Positions 8,791-18,628 of a stretch of DNA of 64,000 nucleotides are shown here, piece by piece. Numbering within the stretch: position 1 is the first letter of the stretch; every line of letters starts with the position of its first letter. The DNA comes from an uncultured Haliea sp. (lineage in GTDB: Bacteria > Pseudomonadota > Gammaproteobacteria > Pseudomonadales > Halieaceae): assembly GCA_913062625.1 (NCBI GenBank), contig CAJXWP010000002.1, positions 1-64,000 of the forward strand. The letters are read 5' to 3'. Made by a program: the position numbers and the translations under genes. The notes below the pieces were generated by a model that was not told where the DNA came from, searched no databases, and saw nothing but the letters and a program-made list of their open reading frames with translations.

Positions 8791-9459
8791 TTTTCGCCAG
8801 TAACGCCTAAAGCACGTGTTGCGTTTTTTTGCTTAGGATGAATCATGGTCGCCCGTAGCTATAATGAGTTAATAGCGGTGAAGATAACACAGTCGCCCGT
8901 CCCAGAGGTAGCGCGCAGCCTGAGGGTCCTAGGAGTCTCAACGAATAGGCAGCACCGTCAACAGACTATCACCAGGGTGTGCCATTCGCCTTATGACTAT
9001 TGTATTTGCTGGCAGTTGCACGCTGCAGACATTTTCAATGGGCACTGGTTTGCACGGTCTGAACACTCGGTCAGACAACCATCCTGACACCGTCAAGGAT
9101 AGGGATCTTAGGGCGCACGATTGCAAAACGTTGGTGTGCGATTTCGGCTGTCGCCCTTGTCAGTTGCCGGATAATATTTTGTTTTTACAGGTGTCAACCC
9201 GCGATAATTGAGCACCTCCTAGCCTCAAGCAAGTACTTGAAAAAAGACTAACGTCCGCTCTTATAGTGGGCGAGCTTTGGTATCCGTTATGTTGCGTGTG
9301 TTTATGACGTATAGCCAAAACTGTTGAAAGCCATTACGTTGATCGATCAAACCTCGCAATCCGCTGCGATGCCAATGAACTCGCCTCTGCACAGACTGCC
9401 GCAACCGATTGGCATCGGCTGTTTGCTCATAAAGATGGCGAGCATGATTTAAGAGTGAT
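8791..9459. other. Long intergenic region without a recognised gene
   Basis: About 670 bases upstream of the crcB pair. On the minus strand an imperfect hairpin (CCTAAGC pairing with GCTTTAGG, about 8804-8838) precedes the crcB start, but no fluoride-riboswitch core is present. The remaining short ORFs look random. No repeat or RNA gene was seen. Confidence 0.4.
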
Positions 9460-9825
9460 TTACCTCTTTATTCGCCGTTTGCGAACGATGCTTATGGCTG
9501 TCGCCAGCGCGATACCACACGCCACCCCCGCCGTATTGGCCAGCAGGTCTGACCATTCACCATAGCGATTGACATGAGGTTGTACTAATTCGATTAATCC
9601 GCTGTAGGCTATGAAAAATGCAGCGAACAACATCCATCGCCGAGGATGACGTAACGCGACAGGAAAGACTAGAGCGGCATAGGCCATTAAGTGATGCGTT
9701 TTATCAGAGCCAGGGACTGAGGGTAGGCTGGTGAGAGGCCACAATGACAATGCCGTTATGGCCAGCAAGATACACAGACTTAATGCAAACCAGTATTTTT
9801 CAATAGACTGTAACGCGTAAATCAT
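9460..9825 (-). CDS. VanZ-like family membrane protein
   Basis: A 121-residue inner-membrane protein with about four transmembrane helices. The VanZ-like pattern is visible: SDKTHHLMAYAAL in the second segment, then the conserved acidic/polar signature SGLIELVQPHVNRYGEWSD, in which Glu, Gln and the GR-type EWSD segment are typical. VanZ-type proteins occur widely in proteobacteria as small orphan membrane proteins of unclear biochemical role; glycopeptide resistance should not be assumed. It is a single gene followed by a lipoprotein gene on the same strand. Confidence 0.8.
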   Translation of the reverse strand: MIYALQSIEKYWFALSLCILLAITALSLWPLTSLPSVPGSDKTHHLMAYAALVFPVALRHPRRWMLFAAFFIAYSGLIELVQPHVNRYGEWSDLLANTAGVACGIALATAISIVRKRRIKR

Positions 9826-9929
9826 GCGGCTAACGGTATCTTTAGTGAGTTGATAAACGCCGGTAGCGAGCGAGGCCGGAGCTACCGTTTGCAGTTATAG
9901 ACACTTTGGCGCCTAACAAGCCATTCCAC

Positions 9930-10337
9930 TTAATACATCATGGGCCGGGGCCACGCGCCCCACGCATTCCAGTTCATTTCATTTGCCTGCGCGGATTCCA
10001 CGGTCATCCGCTGCTCGTTTACGATATTTTGCTGTATTGAAAGGCGCTGATATTCCTGATAGTTTTTCTCTGAACCGACATAGACGCATTTACAGGATAT
10101 GGTATCCGCATACACGAACGCCGTATTCCCATCTATTGTCGTCGGTACGAGCTTGCGTTCAGTCAGTGTTTTAAGCCGCGCCATTTTTTCCGGTGTGTCC
10201 GCCAGTTTCATCTGAAACCCTGCAGCGGACAATCGTCTTTCTGTATCCATCGCAGATTGGTTGGAAATGGAGGCGCAGCCGCTGATCGCGATAGCCGCCA
10301 CTGCGACTCCCAAGCCTTTTATCAGTGTGTTGTTCAT
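9930..10337 (-). CDS. Small lipoprotein of unknown function
   Basis: A 135-residue protein with a clear lipoprotein signal: basic start, hydrophobic VAVAAIAI, and ISGC giving lipidated Cys21. The mature part has a helical region (MDTERRLSAAGF, TPEKMARLKTL), a short CKC pair near residue 83-85, and a Trp/Pro-rich C-terminus (WNAWGAWPRPMMY). Such proteins are widespread hypothetical lipoproteins in gammaproteobacteria. A ribosome site AGGAGA precedes the ATG. It probably sits in the outer membrane; no function is proposed. Confidence 0.8.
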   Translation of the reverse strand: MNNTLIKGLGVAVAAIAISGCASISNQSAMDTERRLSAAGFQMKLADTPEKMARLKTLTERKLVPTTIDGNTAFVYADTISCKCVYVGSEKNYQEYQRLSIQQNIVNEQRMTVESAQANEMNWNAWGAWPRPMMY

Positions 10338-10568
10338 AATGTTCTCCTGTGATGTAGTGGGCGGTACAAATCAATACTTCTTTCTTAGCATAACACCTTT
10401 ACTGGCGGGGAGCATGCCGATGTATTCGAATCGCAGGTTGTGATGTGAGCAAGATAATTGAGTTTGACCCTGCATTCAGCCGCTCAGAAAATCAGGGTCT
10501 ATTGCTACTGATGTTAGGTATGCATAAGACTTGGTACAGTGCGCGGTTGAGTATTTTTTGCTGTGTCC

Positions 10569-11702
10569 TCACATTGCGGCCCTGAACAGCTGCTCGAAAT
10601 CCGTCGCAGTGCAGATGCGGGGGTTAGTCTGATGACAGATGTCATTATTGGCAATGGCTGCCAATTGCAAAATTTGTTCATGTTTAACGCCGTGGGTGGC
10701 AAGTCCGCCCACTATACCGACGTCGGTCTTGAGCTGGCGCAGCCAATCAATAAAGGCTTCACCACCGCCGGCGACGCCTGATACATGCGCCAACTCGTCA
10801 AACTTTGCAGCTACCATTGGCTGGTTCCACGCTAACACCGTATCAATCATTAAGGCGTTGGCAAGGCCGTGGTGCAGATCGCAAACCGCTCCCAATGCGT
10901 GTGCACAGGCATGGACGGCACCAAGGTCCTTTTGGAAAGCGATTGCGCCTAGCATGGAGGACATCATCATATCGGACCGCGCCTCTAGGTTGTTCGGCTC
11001 GTTTACGGCCGTCAGTAATGCTTTGGCTGCAAGGCGCGTGCCCTCCAGCGCAATGCCGTCGCACAGTGGGTGATAATTTGGCGACAGGTAGCTTTCAATG
11101 TTGTGCGTGAGTGCATCAATACCCGTGGCAGCGGTGATATGAGGCGGCAACGATAGCGTGAGTTCTGGGTCGGCAAAAACACATTTAGCAAGAAGTTTTG
11201 GGTTAAATACCACGCGCTTTATATGGCTGCCATTTTCGCTGATCACGCTGGCGCGGCCAACTTCCGAACCCGTGCCAGCAGTGGTGGGTAGCGCCACTAA
11301 GTAGGGTAGGGCGTGCTCAATGATGCGTGACTGTGGATGGTCCCATACGTACTCTATAATGTTACCCGCATGGGTTGCCGCGACACCTACGAGCTTGGCA
11401 ACATCAAGTGCTGCGCCGCCACCAAATCCGATAATGCAATCGGCGCGGTGATCGGCGAATGCCGCGGCCCCTGCCATTACCTGGCTGCTGGTTGGATTGC
11501 CAAAAATGCCGGAAAATATTGCGAGATCAAGATCGTTCAAATGGCTTTTGAATTCGTCCAGGACCGGCAGCGCAGAAAGTGCTTTGTCGGTGACCAGCAG
11601 TGGTCGCTGATAGCCAGCATCGCGAAGATGTGCTGCCACTAAACGGCGCGCGCCCGCCCCAAAGTGTATATTGGTTGGAAAACTGAAAGTGGTAATACTC
11701 AT
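10569..11702 (-). CDS. Iron-containing alcohol dehydrogenase
   Basis: A 377-residue group III Fe-dependent alcohol dehydrogenase. GGGAALDVAKLVG marks the NAD-binding region, TAGTGSEVGRASVI the conserved central motif, and HACAHALGAVCDLHHGLANA carries the metal-ligand histidines. It oxidises a primary alcohol or reduces an aldehyde in the cytoplasm. I choose ATG 11702, preceded by GGAG; a GTG at 11723 would add seven residues. It lies 38 bases downstream of the glutamine-synthetase-like gene and follows the permease, suggesting a shared amino-alcohol or glutamylated alcohol substrate, as in the isopropylamine and alaninol pathways. This substrate is inferred. Confidence 0.88.
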   Translation of the reverse strand: MSITTFSFPTNIHFGAGARRLVAAHLRDAGYQRPLLVTDKALSALPVLDEFKSHLNDLDLAIFSGIFGNPTSSQVMAGAAAFADHRADCIIGFGGGAALDVAKLVGVAATHAGNIIEYVWDHPQSRIIEHALPYLVALPTTAGTGSEVGRASVISENGSHIKRVVFNPKLLAKCVFADPELTLSLPPHITAATGIDALTHNIESYLSPNYHPLCDGIALEGTRLAAKALLTAVNEPNNLEARSDMMMSSMLGAIAFQKDLGAVHACAHALGAVCDLHHGLANALMIDTVLAWNQPMVAAKFDELAHVSGVAGGGEAFIDWLRQLKTDVGIVGGLATHGVKHEQILQLAAIANNDICHQTNPRICTATDFEQLFRAAM

Positions 11703-11740
11703 GGAATGGGCTCCGAGTTGCACAGCGCACTGGCGACGTA

Positions 11741-13129
11741 TTAGATGATCTCAAGGTAACGTTTCAATTCCCAGTCAGTCACACTGTCCAGCCACTGGCG
11801 CCACTCCCAATCGCGGCTGGCACTGAAGTGGTCGACGAAAGTATCACCCAGCCAATCTCGGGCAATCTCAGACTGTTGGAATAAGCGCGTGGCGTCTATC
11901 AACGTGCGTGGAACACCTGTTGTGTTTTCCGCCCCGCGGTTGGTGCCGGTAATAGGAGGCGACGTTAATTTCAGTCCTTTTTCAACGCCATCGAGACCTG
12001 CCGCGATCACTGCTGCCATGGCCAGATAAGGATTGACGTCTGAGCCAGGGCAACGCGTCTCCAAACGCGTCGCTTTTGGCGAGGCGTTAATAACACGAAA
12101 ACTGGCAGTGCGATTATCTACGCCCCAAGTGGGCTTGACGGGTGCCCAATAGCCATCGACCAGTCGCTTATAGCTGTTAATGGTGGGCCACAATAGTGGC
12201 GCGAAGTCCATCATGAAAGCCAGTTGGCCCGCGAGATAACTTTCAAACAGCGGGCTCATGTTGTGTGCGCCTTTAGCATCGTAAAATACATTGGTTTTAC
12301 CATCACAGAGGCTCTGGTGAATATGCCCACTGCAGCCCGGTAGTTGCTGGTTTGGCTTGGCCATAAAGCTCGGCATGATGCCAAATCCGGCAGCAATTTC
12401 TTTGATGCCGGCCTTAAATAATACCGCCCGATCGGCTTGCTCTAGAGCCCTAGAAAATTGAATCGCAGCTTCGTAAACCCCTGGCCCGGTTTCGGTATGA
12501 AGCCCCTCCAGCGGCACTTTAAAGGCTAACATTTGATCCATGATAGCGTTAAAATAATCCTGATGTTGACTGACTCGCAACAGCGAATAACCAAACATAC
12601 CTTGTGTGAGAGGTTCAGGATCGAGACCTTTCTTGGCCGCCCAACTCTGCGGCGTTTCGCAGAAGTTATACCACTCGAACTCCATGCCGGTCATTACCTG
12701 AAAGCCCTGTTTTTCAGCGCGTTTGAGTACCCTTTGCAAAGTCTGACGCGCGCATGCTGCATGCCCAGTACCATCAGCGTTCACAAATTCGCCTAACACT
12801 AAAGGGATATCACTATCCCACGGAACCCGGCGCAGTGTGTCAAGATCGAGTCGCGCCAGCGCATCGGGGTAGCCGTGTTGCCAACCGGTGAGCTCGGTGT
12901 TGTCGTAAGGTTGGTCCATCATGTCCCACCCCATTACCACATCGCAAAATCCGAAGCCGCCAGCAGGGAAGGGCTGGGCCGCACTCAGAAACTTATCAAT
13001 GTGCAGGTATTTGCCGCGTAAAATGCCATCTATGTCAGCAACAGCCACTTTTACTTTGGTTGCGCCAGATTTTTTAAGTGCGATCAGTGCCGGATGCGAG
13101 CCTGACGTATTTTTCTTTGCTGTTGCCAT
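11741..13129 (-). CDS. Glutamine-synthetase-like gamma-glutamyl-amine ligase
   Basis: A 462-residue member of the class III-like glutamine synthetase family (PuuA/IpuC/GlnT type). An N-terminal beta-grasp segment ADIDGILRGKYL is followed by the catalytic domain with GMEFEWYNF, TGPGVYEAAI, FMAKPNQQLPGCSGHIHQSL and RLETRCPGSDVNPYLAMAA. These enzymes use ATP to join glutamate to ammonia or, more often in catabolic settings, to an amine such as putrescine, isopropylamine or ethanolamine. It sits between an ethanolamine-permease-like gene and an iron alcohol dehydrogenase, favouring an amine substrate. A canonical ammonium-assimilating GlnA is less likely given length and context. Confidence 0.85.
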   Translation of the reverse strand: MATAKKNTSGSHPALIALKKSGATKVKVAVADIDGILRGKYLHIDKFLSAAQPFPAGGFGFCDVVMGWDMMDQPYDNTELTGWQHGYPDALARLDLDTLRRVPWDSDIPLVLGEFVNADGTGHAACARQTLQRVLKRAEKQGFQVMTGMEFEWYNFCETPQSWAAKKGLDPEPLTQGMFGYSLLRVSQHQDYFNAIMDQMLAFKVPLEGLHTETGPGVYEAAIQFSRALEQADRAVLFKAGIKEIAAGFGIMPSFMAKPNQQLPGCSGHIHQSLCDGKTNVFYDAKGAHNMSPLFESYLAGQLAFMMDFAPLLWPTINSYKRLVDGYWAPVKPTWGVDNRTASFRVINASPKATRLETRCPGSDVNPYLAMAAVIAAGLDGVEKGLKLTSPPITGTNRGAENTTGVPRTLIDATRLFQQSEIARDWLGDTFVDHFSASRDWEWRQWLDSVTDWELKRYLEII

Positions 13130-13174
13130 AAAAAAGTCTCGTCGAGTTATTCAAAAGAGGCGATTGACTATGCG

Positions 13175-14659
13175 TTATTGTGTTGAGGTGCTGTCGTGCT
13201 CCAGTGCAAACTCTTCTTCGGGCGACAAGATTAAGCGGTGGCGTCCTACTAGGGTGAAGTACAAAATTGCCACCGCAAACCAGGCGGCTACCCACAGTAC
13301 GCCCTGCCGATAGACTGGGTCAGTGAGCTGAAAAAACAAGGTTACACTGGCAATGAAAATGGTTAAACCGGCGCCTACTACGCCGAACGGACTGCGATAG
13401 GGACGCGCTAACTGCGGCAACTTACGGCGCAGTAAAATAAACGACAGGGCCTGCATGATGTAGGAGAACATGGCGCCAAAGACCGCCATATTTAACAGCG
13501 TACCGCCAATGGCCGCAGCGCCCTGGTCGGCGCCCATACTAAACCACAGAATAAACATGACGGTAAGTGCCAGTAACGCGCCGGCGATCATGGCGCGATG
13601 CGGTGTCTTCCGGCTGCCGTGCGTTATCGATAAGCTGGAAGGAAAGTAACCCGCACGGCTAAGCGAATATATTTGCCGCCCGTTAGCAAAAATGATGGTG
13701 TGGAAGCTGGCGACTAGGCCCAATACCGCTACCGTGGCAAGCAGTTTGGCAATACCGTCGCCATAGATTGCCTTAAAGCCATCAAGCAGTGGTTCGCCGG
13801 AGCTGGCCAATTGATACGAGCCGACGCCTGCAATTGATGGGTTCAGCCATAAAATCATGAATGCGGACAACAGCAAGGTGAAAAACCCAGCCAGAATGCC
13901 GCGGGGCATATCGCGTTTGGGGTCAACAGATTCTTCGGCCGCCAGCGGCAATTGTTCAATGGCTAGGAAAAGCCACACGGCAAATGGCAGGCAGGCTAGA
14001 ATGCCGCCGAATCCGAACGGTAAAAATGGCCCATTACCGTCGGCCAGTAGCGCGCCGTCGGCACCGACATTCAGCGCCCATTTGTCAAAGTCTATCGAAG
14101 GCAGGGCGCTGGCCCAGAATACCAATAGACACGACAGTGCCAGCAAAGTGACGACCAGCGTTAGCTTGAATGACAGCTCTACTCCCACAATATTTAGGCT
14201 GATAAATACGACATAAAAGCCCACCCACCACAGCGGCAGAGTTGCCATGCTGGTATCGAAAATACCGGCCATGTAGCTACTGATAAAGTAGACGATCACT
14301 GCAGGCGTCAGCACATATTCGACATTTTCAGATAAACCGGTCAGGAACCCGCCCCAACGACCCATCGCGGTCCGTGCAAAAGAATAGGCGCCACCGGTGT
14401 GAGGCAGAGCTGGGGACATTTCCGCCAATGAAAAACACAAGCCCAGATACATAATGGCAATAATAATGGTGGCCACAAACATACTGCCCCAGCCGTTGGC
14501 CAGGCCAAGATTCCAACCGGAGAAATGTCCCGAAATAACCGCCCCTACGCCTAGGGCCCATAGAGACCAAACGCCGGCATAACGTTTTAAGCCGCGCTTA
14601 TCAAAATAGCTCTGGTCGACCTTTGCATAGTGAGCGCCAGTAGGTTCCTGCATTGTCAT
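13175..14659 (-). CDS. APC-family amine/amino-acid permease, ethanolamine-permease-like
   Basis: A 494-residue inner-membrane transporter with about 12 hydrophobic segments. The N-terminus WSLWALGVGAVISGHFSGWN and the following CFSLAEMSPALPHTGGAYSFAR closely resemble the ethanolamine permease branch of the APC superfamily, including the unwound GxGxxISG helix 1. It probably imports a small amine or amino acid with protons. It leads a three-gene minus-strand unit (45-base gap to the ligase, then alcohol dehydrogenase). No ammonia-lyase or microcompartment genes are nearby, so a gamma-glutamyl route rather than the Eut lyase route is suggested. Confidence 0.85.
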   Translation of the reverse strand: MTMQEPTGAHYAKVDQSYFDKRGLKRYAGVWSLWALGVGAVISGHFSGWNLGLANGWGSMFVATIIIAIMYLGLCFSLAEMSPALPHTGGAYSFARTAMGRWGGFLTGLSENVEYVLTPAVIVYFISSYMAGIFDTSMATLPLWWVGFYVVFISLNIVGVELSFKLTLVVTLLALSCLLVFWASALPSIDFDKWALNVGADGALLADGNGPFLPFGFGGILACLPFAVWLFLAIEQLPLAAEESVDPKRDMPRGILAGFFTLLLSAFMILWLNPSIAGVGSYQLASSGEPLLDGFKAIYGDGIAKLLATVAVLGLVASFHTIIFANGRQIYSLSRAGYFPSSLSITHGSRKTPHRAMIAGALLALTVMFILWFSMGADQGAAAIGGTLLNMAVFGAMFSYIMQALSFILLRRKLPQLARPYRSPFGVVGAGLTIFIASVTLFFQLTDPVYRQGVLWVAAWFAVAILYFTLVGRHRLILSPEEEFALEHDSTSTQ

Positions 14660-14974
14660 TCTCCATTATTTGTTTTTTCAGAGTGTCGACATGGCCGTAT
14701 TGTCCCCTCGTTCTTCGAAAGGGGCAAGCTGTCGTAGCTTCTTCCTATTCATCTGTGCGCAGGGACACCATTTGCATTGCAATAAAGGCTGATGGTTTTC
14801 CACTTTCGTCTCAGACATACTATAACTGGCGACAGCACATGGATAGCGTCCTGAGTGCTGAGGCTAGGATAAGAAAAGTGGCTGGAGTGCATAGCGTGAT
14901 AGTGGTGAAGAGATTTCACGACGATTTTCTTGCGGCTCGCCGTCCATGGCGATGATCATTAATGGATAGAGGGG
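14660..14974. other. Divergent promoter region, no gene seen
   Basis: About 315 bases between the minus-strand permease operon and the plus-strand SnoaL-like gene. Promoters for both are expected, but no convincing operator or small gene was identified. Confidence 0.4.
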
Positions 14975-14980
14975 ATGGCG

Positions 14981-15436
14981 ATGAACTTGGAAGACATCGA
15001 GTTAATAAAACAACTGAAGGCAAAGTATTTTCGGCTTCTTGACACAAATGCTTGGTCGGAGTTGACAGAAATTTTTGTGCCCGATGCCACCGCCAGCTAC
15101 AGCGATGGCGACAACAGCTTTGACAGCCGCGACGAGATCGTCAGCTTCCTATCGCGATCGATGCGCGGGCGTCAGTTTTTGTCTATGCACACCGCACATC
15201 ACCCCGAAATAACACTGACCGGTGCAGACACCGCCGAGGGTATTTGGTACCTCCATGATATTGTTTACGCACTGAAGTATAAACTGCAGATTAGTGGTAA
15301 CGGTATTTATCATGACCGTTATCAAAAGATAGATGGCCAATGGCTGATTGTTCACACGGGTTATGATCGAATGTTCGAGGTGCACGACACGCTTGGTGAG
15401 CATTTCAAAGTGGTAAAAAACAATTACAAGGACTGA
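14981..15436 (+). CDS. SnoaL/NTF2-like protein
   Basis: About 151 residues matching the SnoaL-like NTF2-fold family: an N-terminal helix pair (LIKQLKAKYFRLLDTNAWSEL), then FVPDATASYS and alternating strands ending IDGQWLIVHTGYDRMFEV. Members include small hydrolyases, isomerases and dehydratases, often acting on aromatic or polyketide substrates; residues near His61 and the Tyr/Asp patterns could line the cavity. ATG 14981, after AGAGGGGATGGCG, is preferred over the overlapping ATG at 14975. The stop TGA at 15434-15436 lies two bases before the ABM gene start, so the two are one transcription unit and may act on the same metabolite. Confidence 0.8.
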   Translation: MNLEDIELIKQLKAKYFRLLDTNAWSELTEIFVPDATASYSDGDNSFDSRDEIVSFLSRSMRGRQFLSMHTAHHPEITLTGADTAEGIWYLHDIVYALKYKLQISGNGIYHDRYQKIDGQWLIVHTGYDRMFEVHDTLGEHFKVVKNNYKD

Positions 15437-15438
15437 CT

Positions 15439-15756
15439 ATGTTTGCCTTCATTACCAATATTCGGGCTCGGCCCGGACAGCGAGCTGCGCTCGCGGCATT
15501 AACTCAGACTATGATGGAACAAACTGCGACGGAGAGGGGGGTGCCGGTGTATGTGTTTCACCAGGCACAGGATGATCTCGACGAGTTTTGGTTTTACGAC
15601 CTGTATACGTCAGAGCAGGCCTATCGCGAGCATTGCAGCAGTGATGCCTTTAACGACATGATTAGTCAGGTGGGCGAATTGGGTGAAATCAAAGTCATGC
15701 ACAGGCTCATTCCCTACGGCCCAGTAAAAAGCGCAGAAATACCCACTGATACTTAG
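15439..15756 (+). CDS. Antibiotic-biosynthesis-monooxygenase (ABM) domain protein
   Basis: A 105-residue dimeric alpha-beta-barrel-type protein. The pattern FITNIRARPGQRAAL, then VPVYVFHQAQDDLDEFWFYDLYTSEQAYREH, and a C-terminal strand is typical of ABM domain proteins (YgiN-like). They act as small cofactor-independent oxygenases or as sensors; the actual substrate is unknown. It begins two bases after the SnoaL-like gene stop, so it is tightly coupled. Confidence 0.8.
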   Translation: MFAFITNIRARPGQRAALAALTQTMMEQTATERGVPVYVFHQAQDDLDEFWFYDLYTSEQAYREHCSSDAFNDMISQVGELGEIKVMHRLIPYGPVKSAEIPTDT

Positions 15757-16133
15757 CGGTCGATGGCCGCTCGCGAAGGTCAGAGAAAGTAAATGTTGGA
15801 ACAATACGCTGTTTTAGAGTCATACTGGCGTCAAAAACAGATAATTTACGGAGCGTGCCACTACAGCGCCGAACGGGATCGGTGAGAGGCAAAAAAGCGT
15901 CTTTGAAAGCTACGTAAGGTGGTTTCGACTGGACTCACAATGTACACTATACTCCACTATATCGTGATAGCTCGGCCTATGTTGAATCGTTTATATCATG
16001 GAATGTTTAGTAGTGAATGTGTACACATTATGAATTTTTTTGCGGCTGCCGCCAGGCCTTTATAAGTTTGGGGTTGCGCTTCGATCAATAGGGAATAACT
16101 GGAAACTCCCGTAAACAACATAGAGAGGTATTT
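15757..16133. other. Intergenic region upstream of glutamate decarboxylase
   Basis: About 380 bases. The part at 15940-16000 is AT-rich with TATA-like elements that may serve the gadB promoter. AGAGAGG lies just before the gadB ATG. No gene was recognised. Confidence 0.4.
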
Positions 16134-17531
16134 ATGGCAGTACATGATAAGGACTCCATCCGTCATAAGCTTGAGGATGATATTTACGGCTCGTCTGATG
16201 TGACCGTTAGTCTGCCGAAATACCAAATGCCGCAAGAAGAGCACGATCCAAGGCTTATCTACGCGTTGGTGCACGATGAACTGATGCTGGATGGCAATTC
16301 ACGGCAGAATCTTGCGACCTTCTGCCAGACCTGGATCGAGCCGGAAGTTCACCAACTGATGAATGACTGCATCGACAAGAATATGGTCGACAAAGACGAA
16401 TACCCACAGATTGCCGAACTTGAGTCGCGCTGCGTGCACATGCTGGGTGATCTCTGGAACTCTCCGGAAACTGCTAACACAGCCGGCTGTTCCACCACAG
16501 GCTCCAGTGAGGCCGCGATGCTTGGTGGCATGGCTATGAAGCGGCGTTGGGAAGCCAAACGCAAAGCGGCCGGCCTATCTATCGACAAGCCCAACTTGGT
16601 CACTGGCCCGGTGCAAGTTTGTTGGCATAAATTCGCTCGTTACTGGGACATCGAGCTGCGCGAAATACCCGTAGAGAGCGATCGATTGCTGATGACGCCA
16701 GAAGAGGTGTTAAAGCGGTGTGACGAAAACACTATTGGCGTAGTACCCACTTTAGGTGTCACGTTCACTTGCCAGTATGAACCGGTGCAGGCAGTAGCGC
16801 TGGCCCTTGACAAGCTCGAGGCGGAACAGGGCTTAGATATACCGATTCACGTTGATGGCGCCAGTGGCGGGTTTCTCGCGCCCTTTTGCGCGCCAGAGCT
16901 AGTGTGGGATTTTCGCATTCCGAGGGTAAAATCGATCAACGCGTCTGGGCATAAGTTTGGACTGGCGCCACTTGGGGTGGGCTGGGTCATCTGGCGCGAG
17001 GCATCAGATCTCCCTGAGGATTTGATTTTCTGGGTGAATTATCTGGGTGGCAACATGCGTGATATTGCCCTCAACTTCTCTCGACCGGGAGGACAGGTTG
17101 CCTGTCAATACTACAACCTCCTGCGCCTGGGCCGTGAAGGCTACCGCAGAATTCATAGCAATTGTTATGAAACCGCCGTTCATCTGGCCTCAGAAATCGA
17201 GAAACTCGGTCCCTTTGAGATTATCTACAACGGCGACATGAAAGTAGGCATTCCGGCGTTGTGTTGGAAAATTAAGGAGGGTACGGATCCGGGGTTCAAT
17301 CTCTATGACCTGGCAGATCGCTTGCGGGCCCGAGGTTGGCAAGTCCCAGCTTATACCCTGCCTGCTAATAGCCAGGAGCAAGTGATTCAACGTATTCTCG
17401 TGCGCCATGGGGTTACTAGAGATCTTGGCTCGCTGCTCATGGAAGACATCCGGCGGGCACTTGAGCACTTCGTCAAGCATCCGGTGCAGTCTCAGTTGGA
17501 TTCGTCCGATGCCTCTGGCTTTAGTCATTAG
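16134..17531 (+). CDS. gadB: Glutamate decarboxylase
   Basis: A 465-residue PLP-dependent group II decarboxylase, almost the length of E. coli Gad[11 protein letters not shown] places the pyridine-nitrogen Asp at 241, and [15 protein letters not shown] carries the Schiff-base Lys274. It converts glutamate to GABA and CO2, consuming a proton. No GadC antiporter neighbours it, so it may feed GABA into the aminotransferase pathway at 57.9 kb rather than serve acid resistance; that is inference. It stands alone on the plus strand with its own upstream region. The C-terminus lacks the HKTDSEVQ-type E. coli tail with its conserved His, which may alter pH gating. Confidence 0.93.
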   Translation: MAVHDKDSIRHKLEDDIYGSSDVTVSLPKYQMPQEEHDPRLIYALVHDELMLDGNSRQNLATFCQTWIEPEVHQLMNDCIDKNMVDKDEYPQIAELESRCVHMLGDLWNSPETANTAGCSTTGSSEAAMLGGMAMKRRWEAKRKAAGLSIDKPNLVTGPVQVCWHKFARYWDIELREIPVESDRLLMTPEEVLKRCDENTIGVVPTLGVTFTCQYEPVQAVALALDKLEAEQGLDIPIHVDGASGGFLAPFCAPELVWDFRIPRVKSINASGHKFGLAPLGVGWVIWREASDLPEDLIFWVNYLGGNMRDIALNFSRPGGQVACQYYNLLRLGREGYRRIHSNCYETAVHLASEIEKLGPFEIIYNGDMKVGIPALCWKIKEGTDPGFNLYDLADRLRARGWQVPAYTLPANSQEQVIQRILVRHGVTRDLGSLLMEDIRRALEHFVKHPVQSQLDSSDASGFSH

Positions 17532-17672
17532 AGCAAGAGCGACATATGAGTCCACGCTCATCGTCGAAAGACTGCCGATTTCAACGCGCCGCCTAACAAT
17601 AAAAAGTCTGTTTACGCGCGTTGATAAAGGCCCTTATCCTCTCAAAATGTGGTCCGGATGTGTCTTGGCGTC

Positions 17673-18548
17673 ATGACGAATGAGAGAGAAAAGGCGGCAC
17701 TTCGCGAACGGGCGATGACTGCCTTGGTGACGGCGGACTATCCGTTTGACGTCGAGGCTAAGTTACTCAGATCTGTTGTTGTAGAATCTTCAGTGATGCT
17801 CGATATTGGAGCCAACACGGGGGTATATAGCATCATTATGGAAGACTTAGTCGGGTCCCAGAATTTGTATATCTTCGAGCCCCTTCCGCACTTGTATCGG
17901 CTTCTGAAAAATCGTTTCGAAAACGCTCATGTTTTCAATTTTGCGCTGTCCGATAAGGAAGAAAAACGCAATATACGGGTGCCTTTTATCGGCGGAACGC
18001 GAGTGGATGCACGAGCGACCTTTAATGCACATACCGAATCAAATCAAACGGGGACGGATGAGGTTGCGGTGCAGCTGTTTTCTTTGGATTCTTTTGCAAA
18101 AAAAGCCCGTTTCGAATCGATAGGATTAATAAAAATTGATGTTGAAGGACATGAATTAGAGGTGCTCAATGGTGGAGCCGCGACCATCTGTCAGTTTAAG
18201 CCTCTGATACTGATTGAGATTGAGTCGCGGCATCATCAATTCCCCATCACAGAGATTTTCTCTAAGCTTGAAAGCTATGGATATAAGGGTTTTTACTTGA
18301 ATCCCTCAGAGTTTACGTTATTTGATGTGGCTAAATTCAATAGCGATCGAGACCAGAATCAGATGAATCTGAATGCGAAAGATCTGTTTTGCTATTTGAA
18401 TAATTTCTTTTTCGTACACGAGGCATCAGCCGAACACTTTGTTTCAAGCACGCTCGAGTTCCTAGAGCGAGAAAAGCAACAGGTTGAACAGGTTGAACAG
18501 TTGGGACAAGCCGTTGCGGCAGAAACCGAAGCGGCTACACCAACTTAG
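17673..18548 (+). CDS. FkbM-family SAM-dependent methyltransferase
   Basis: About 291 residues. MLDIGANTGVYSIIMEDLVG is the SAM-binding motif I, YIFEPLPHLYRLLKNRF motif II, and LIKIDVEGHELEVLNGG the FkbM signature. FkbM enzymes O-methylate sugars or secondary metabolites, often cell-surface glycans. The C-terminus has a short acidic, Gln/Glu-rich repeat (EQVEQ twice) and an Ala-rich tail not typical of the domain. Several starts are possible; ATG 17673 is chosen because the protein-like part begins there, although no clear ribosome site precedes it. It has no obvious glycan-biosynthesis neighbours. Confidence 0.8.
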   Translation: MTNEREKAALRERAMTALVTADYPFDVEAKLLRSVVVESSVMLDIGANTGVYSIIMEDLVGSQNLYIFEPLPHLYRLLKNRFENAHVFNFALSDKEEKRNIRVPFIGGTRVDARATFNAHTESNQTGTDEVAVQLFSLDSFAKKARFESIGLIKIDVEGHELEVLNGGAATICQFKPLILIEIESRHHQFPITEIFSKLESYGYKGFYLNPSEFTLFDVAKFNSDRDQNQMNLNAKDLFCYLNNFFFVHEASAEHFVSSTLEFLEREKQQVEQVEQLGQAVAAETEAATPT

Positions 18549-18628
18549 GTTACTCGTGAGCGCCTGTTAAGGCGATCTGTACTGACAATCGCGTGGCACT
18601 GAATACACAAGGCAATAGGAGTTTGATA

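Noticed and set aside
8791-8930. Fluoride riboswitch upstream of the crcB pair
   Set aside because: The minus strand has a GGGCGA-like start, but the GAUGG core, the following CGCC pairing and the CUGAUGxCxCCUAC 3' segment are missing.
8845-9211. Overlapping short ORFs in the crcB upstream region
   Set aside because: No ribosome site, random composition and frames overlapping on both strands.
15760-15778. Hairpin after the ABM gene as a terminator
   Set aside because: The stem is only four to five pairs and has no T-run.
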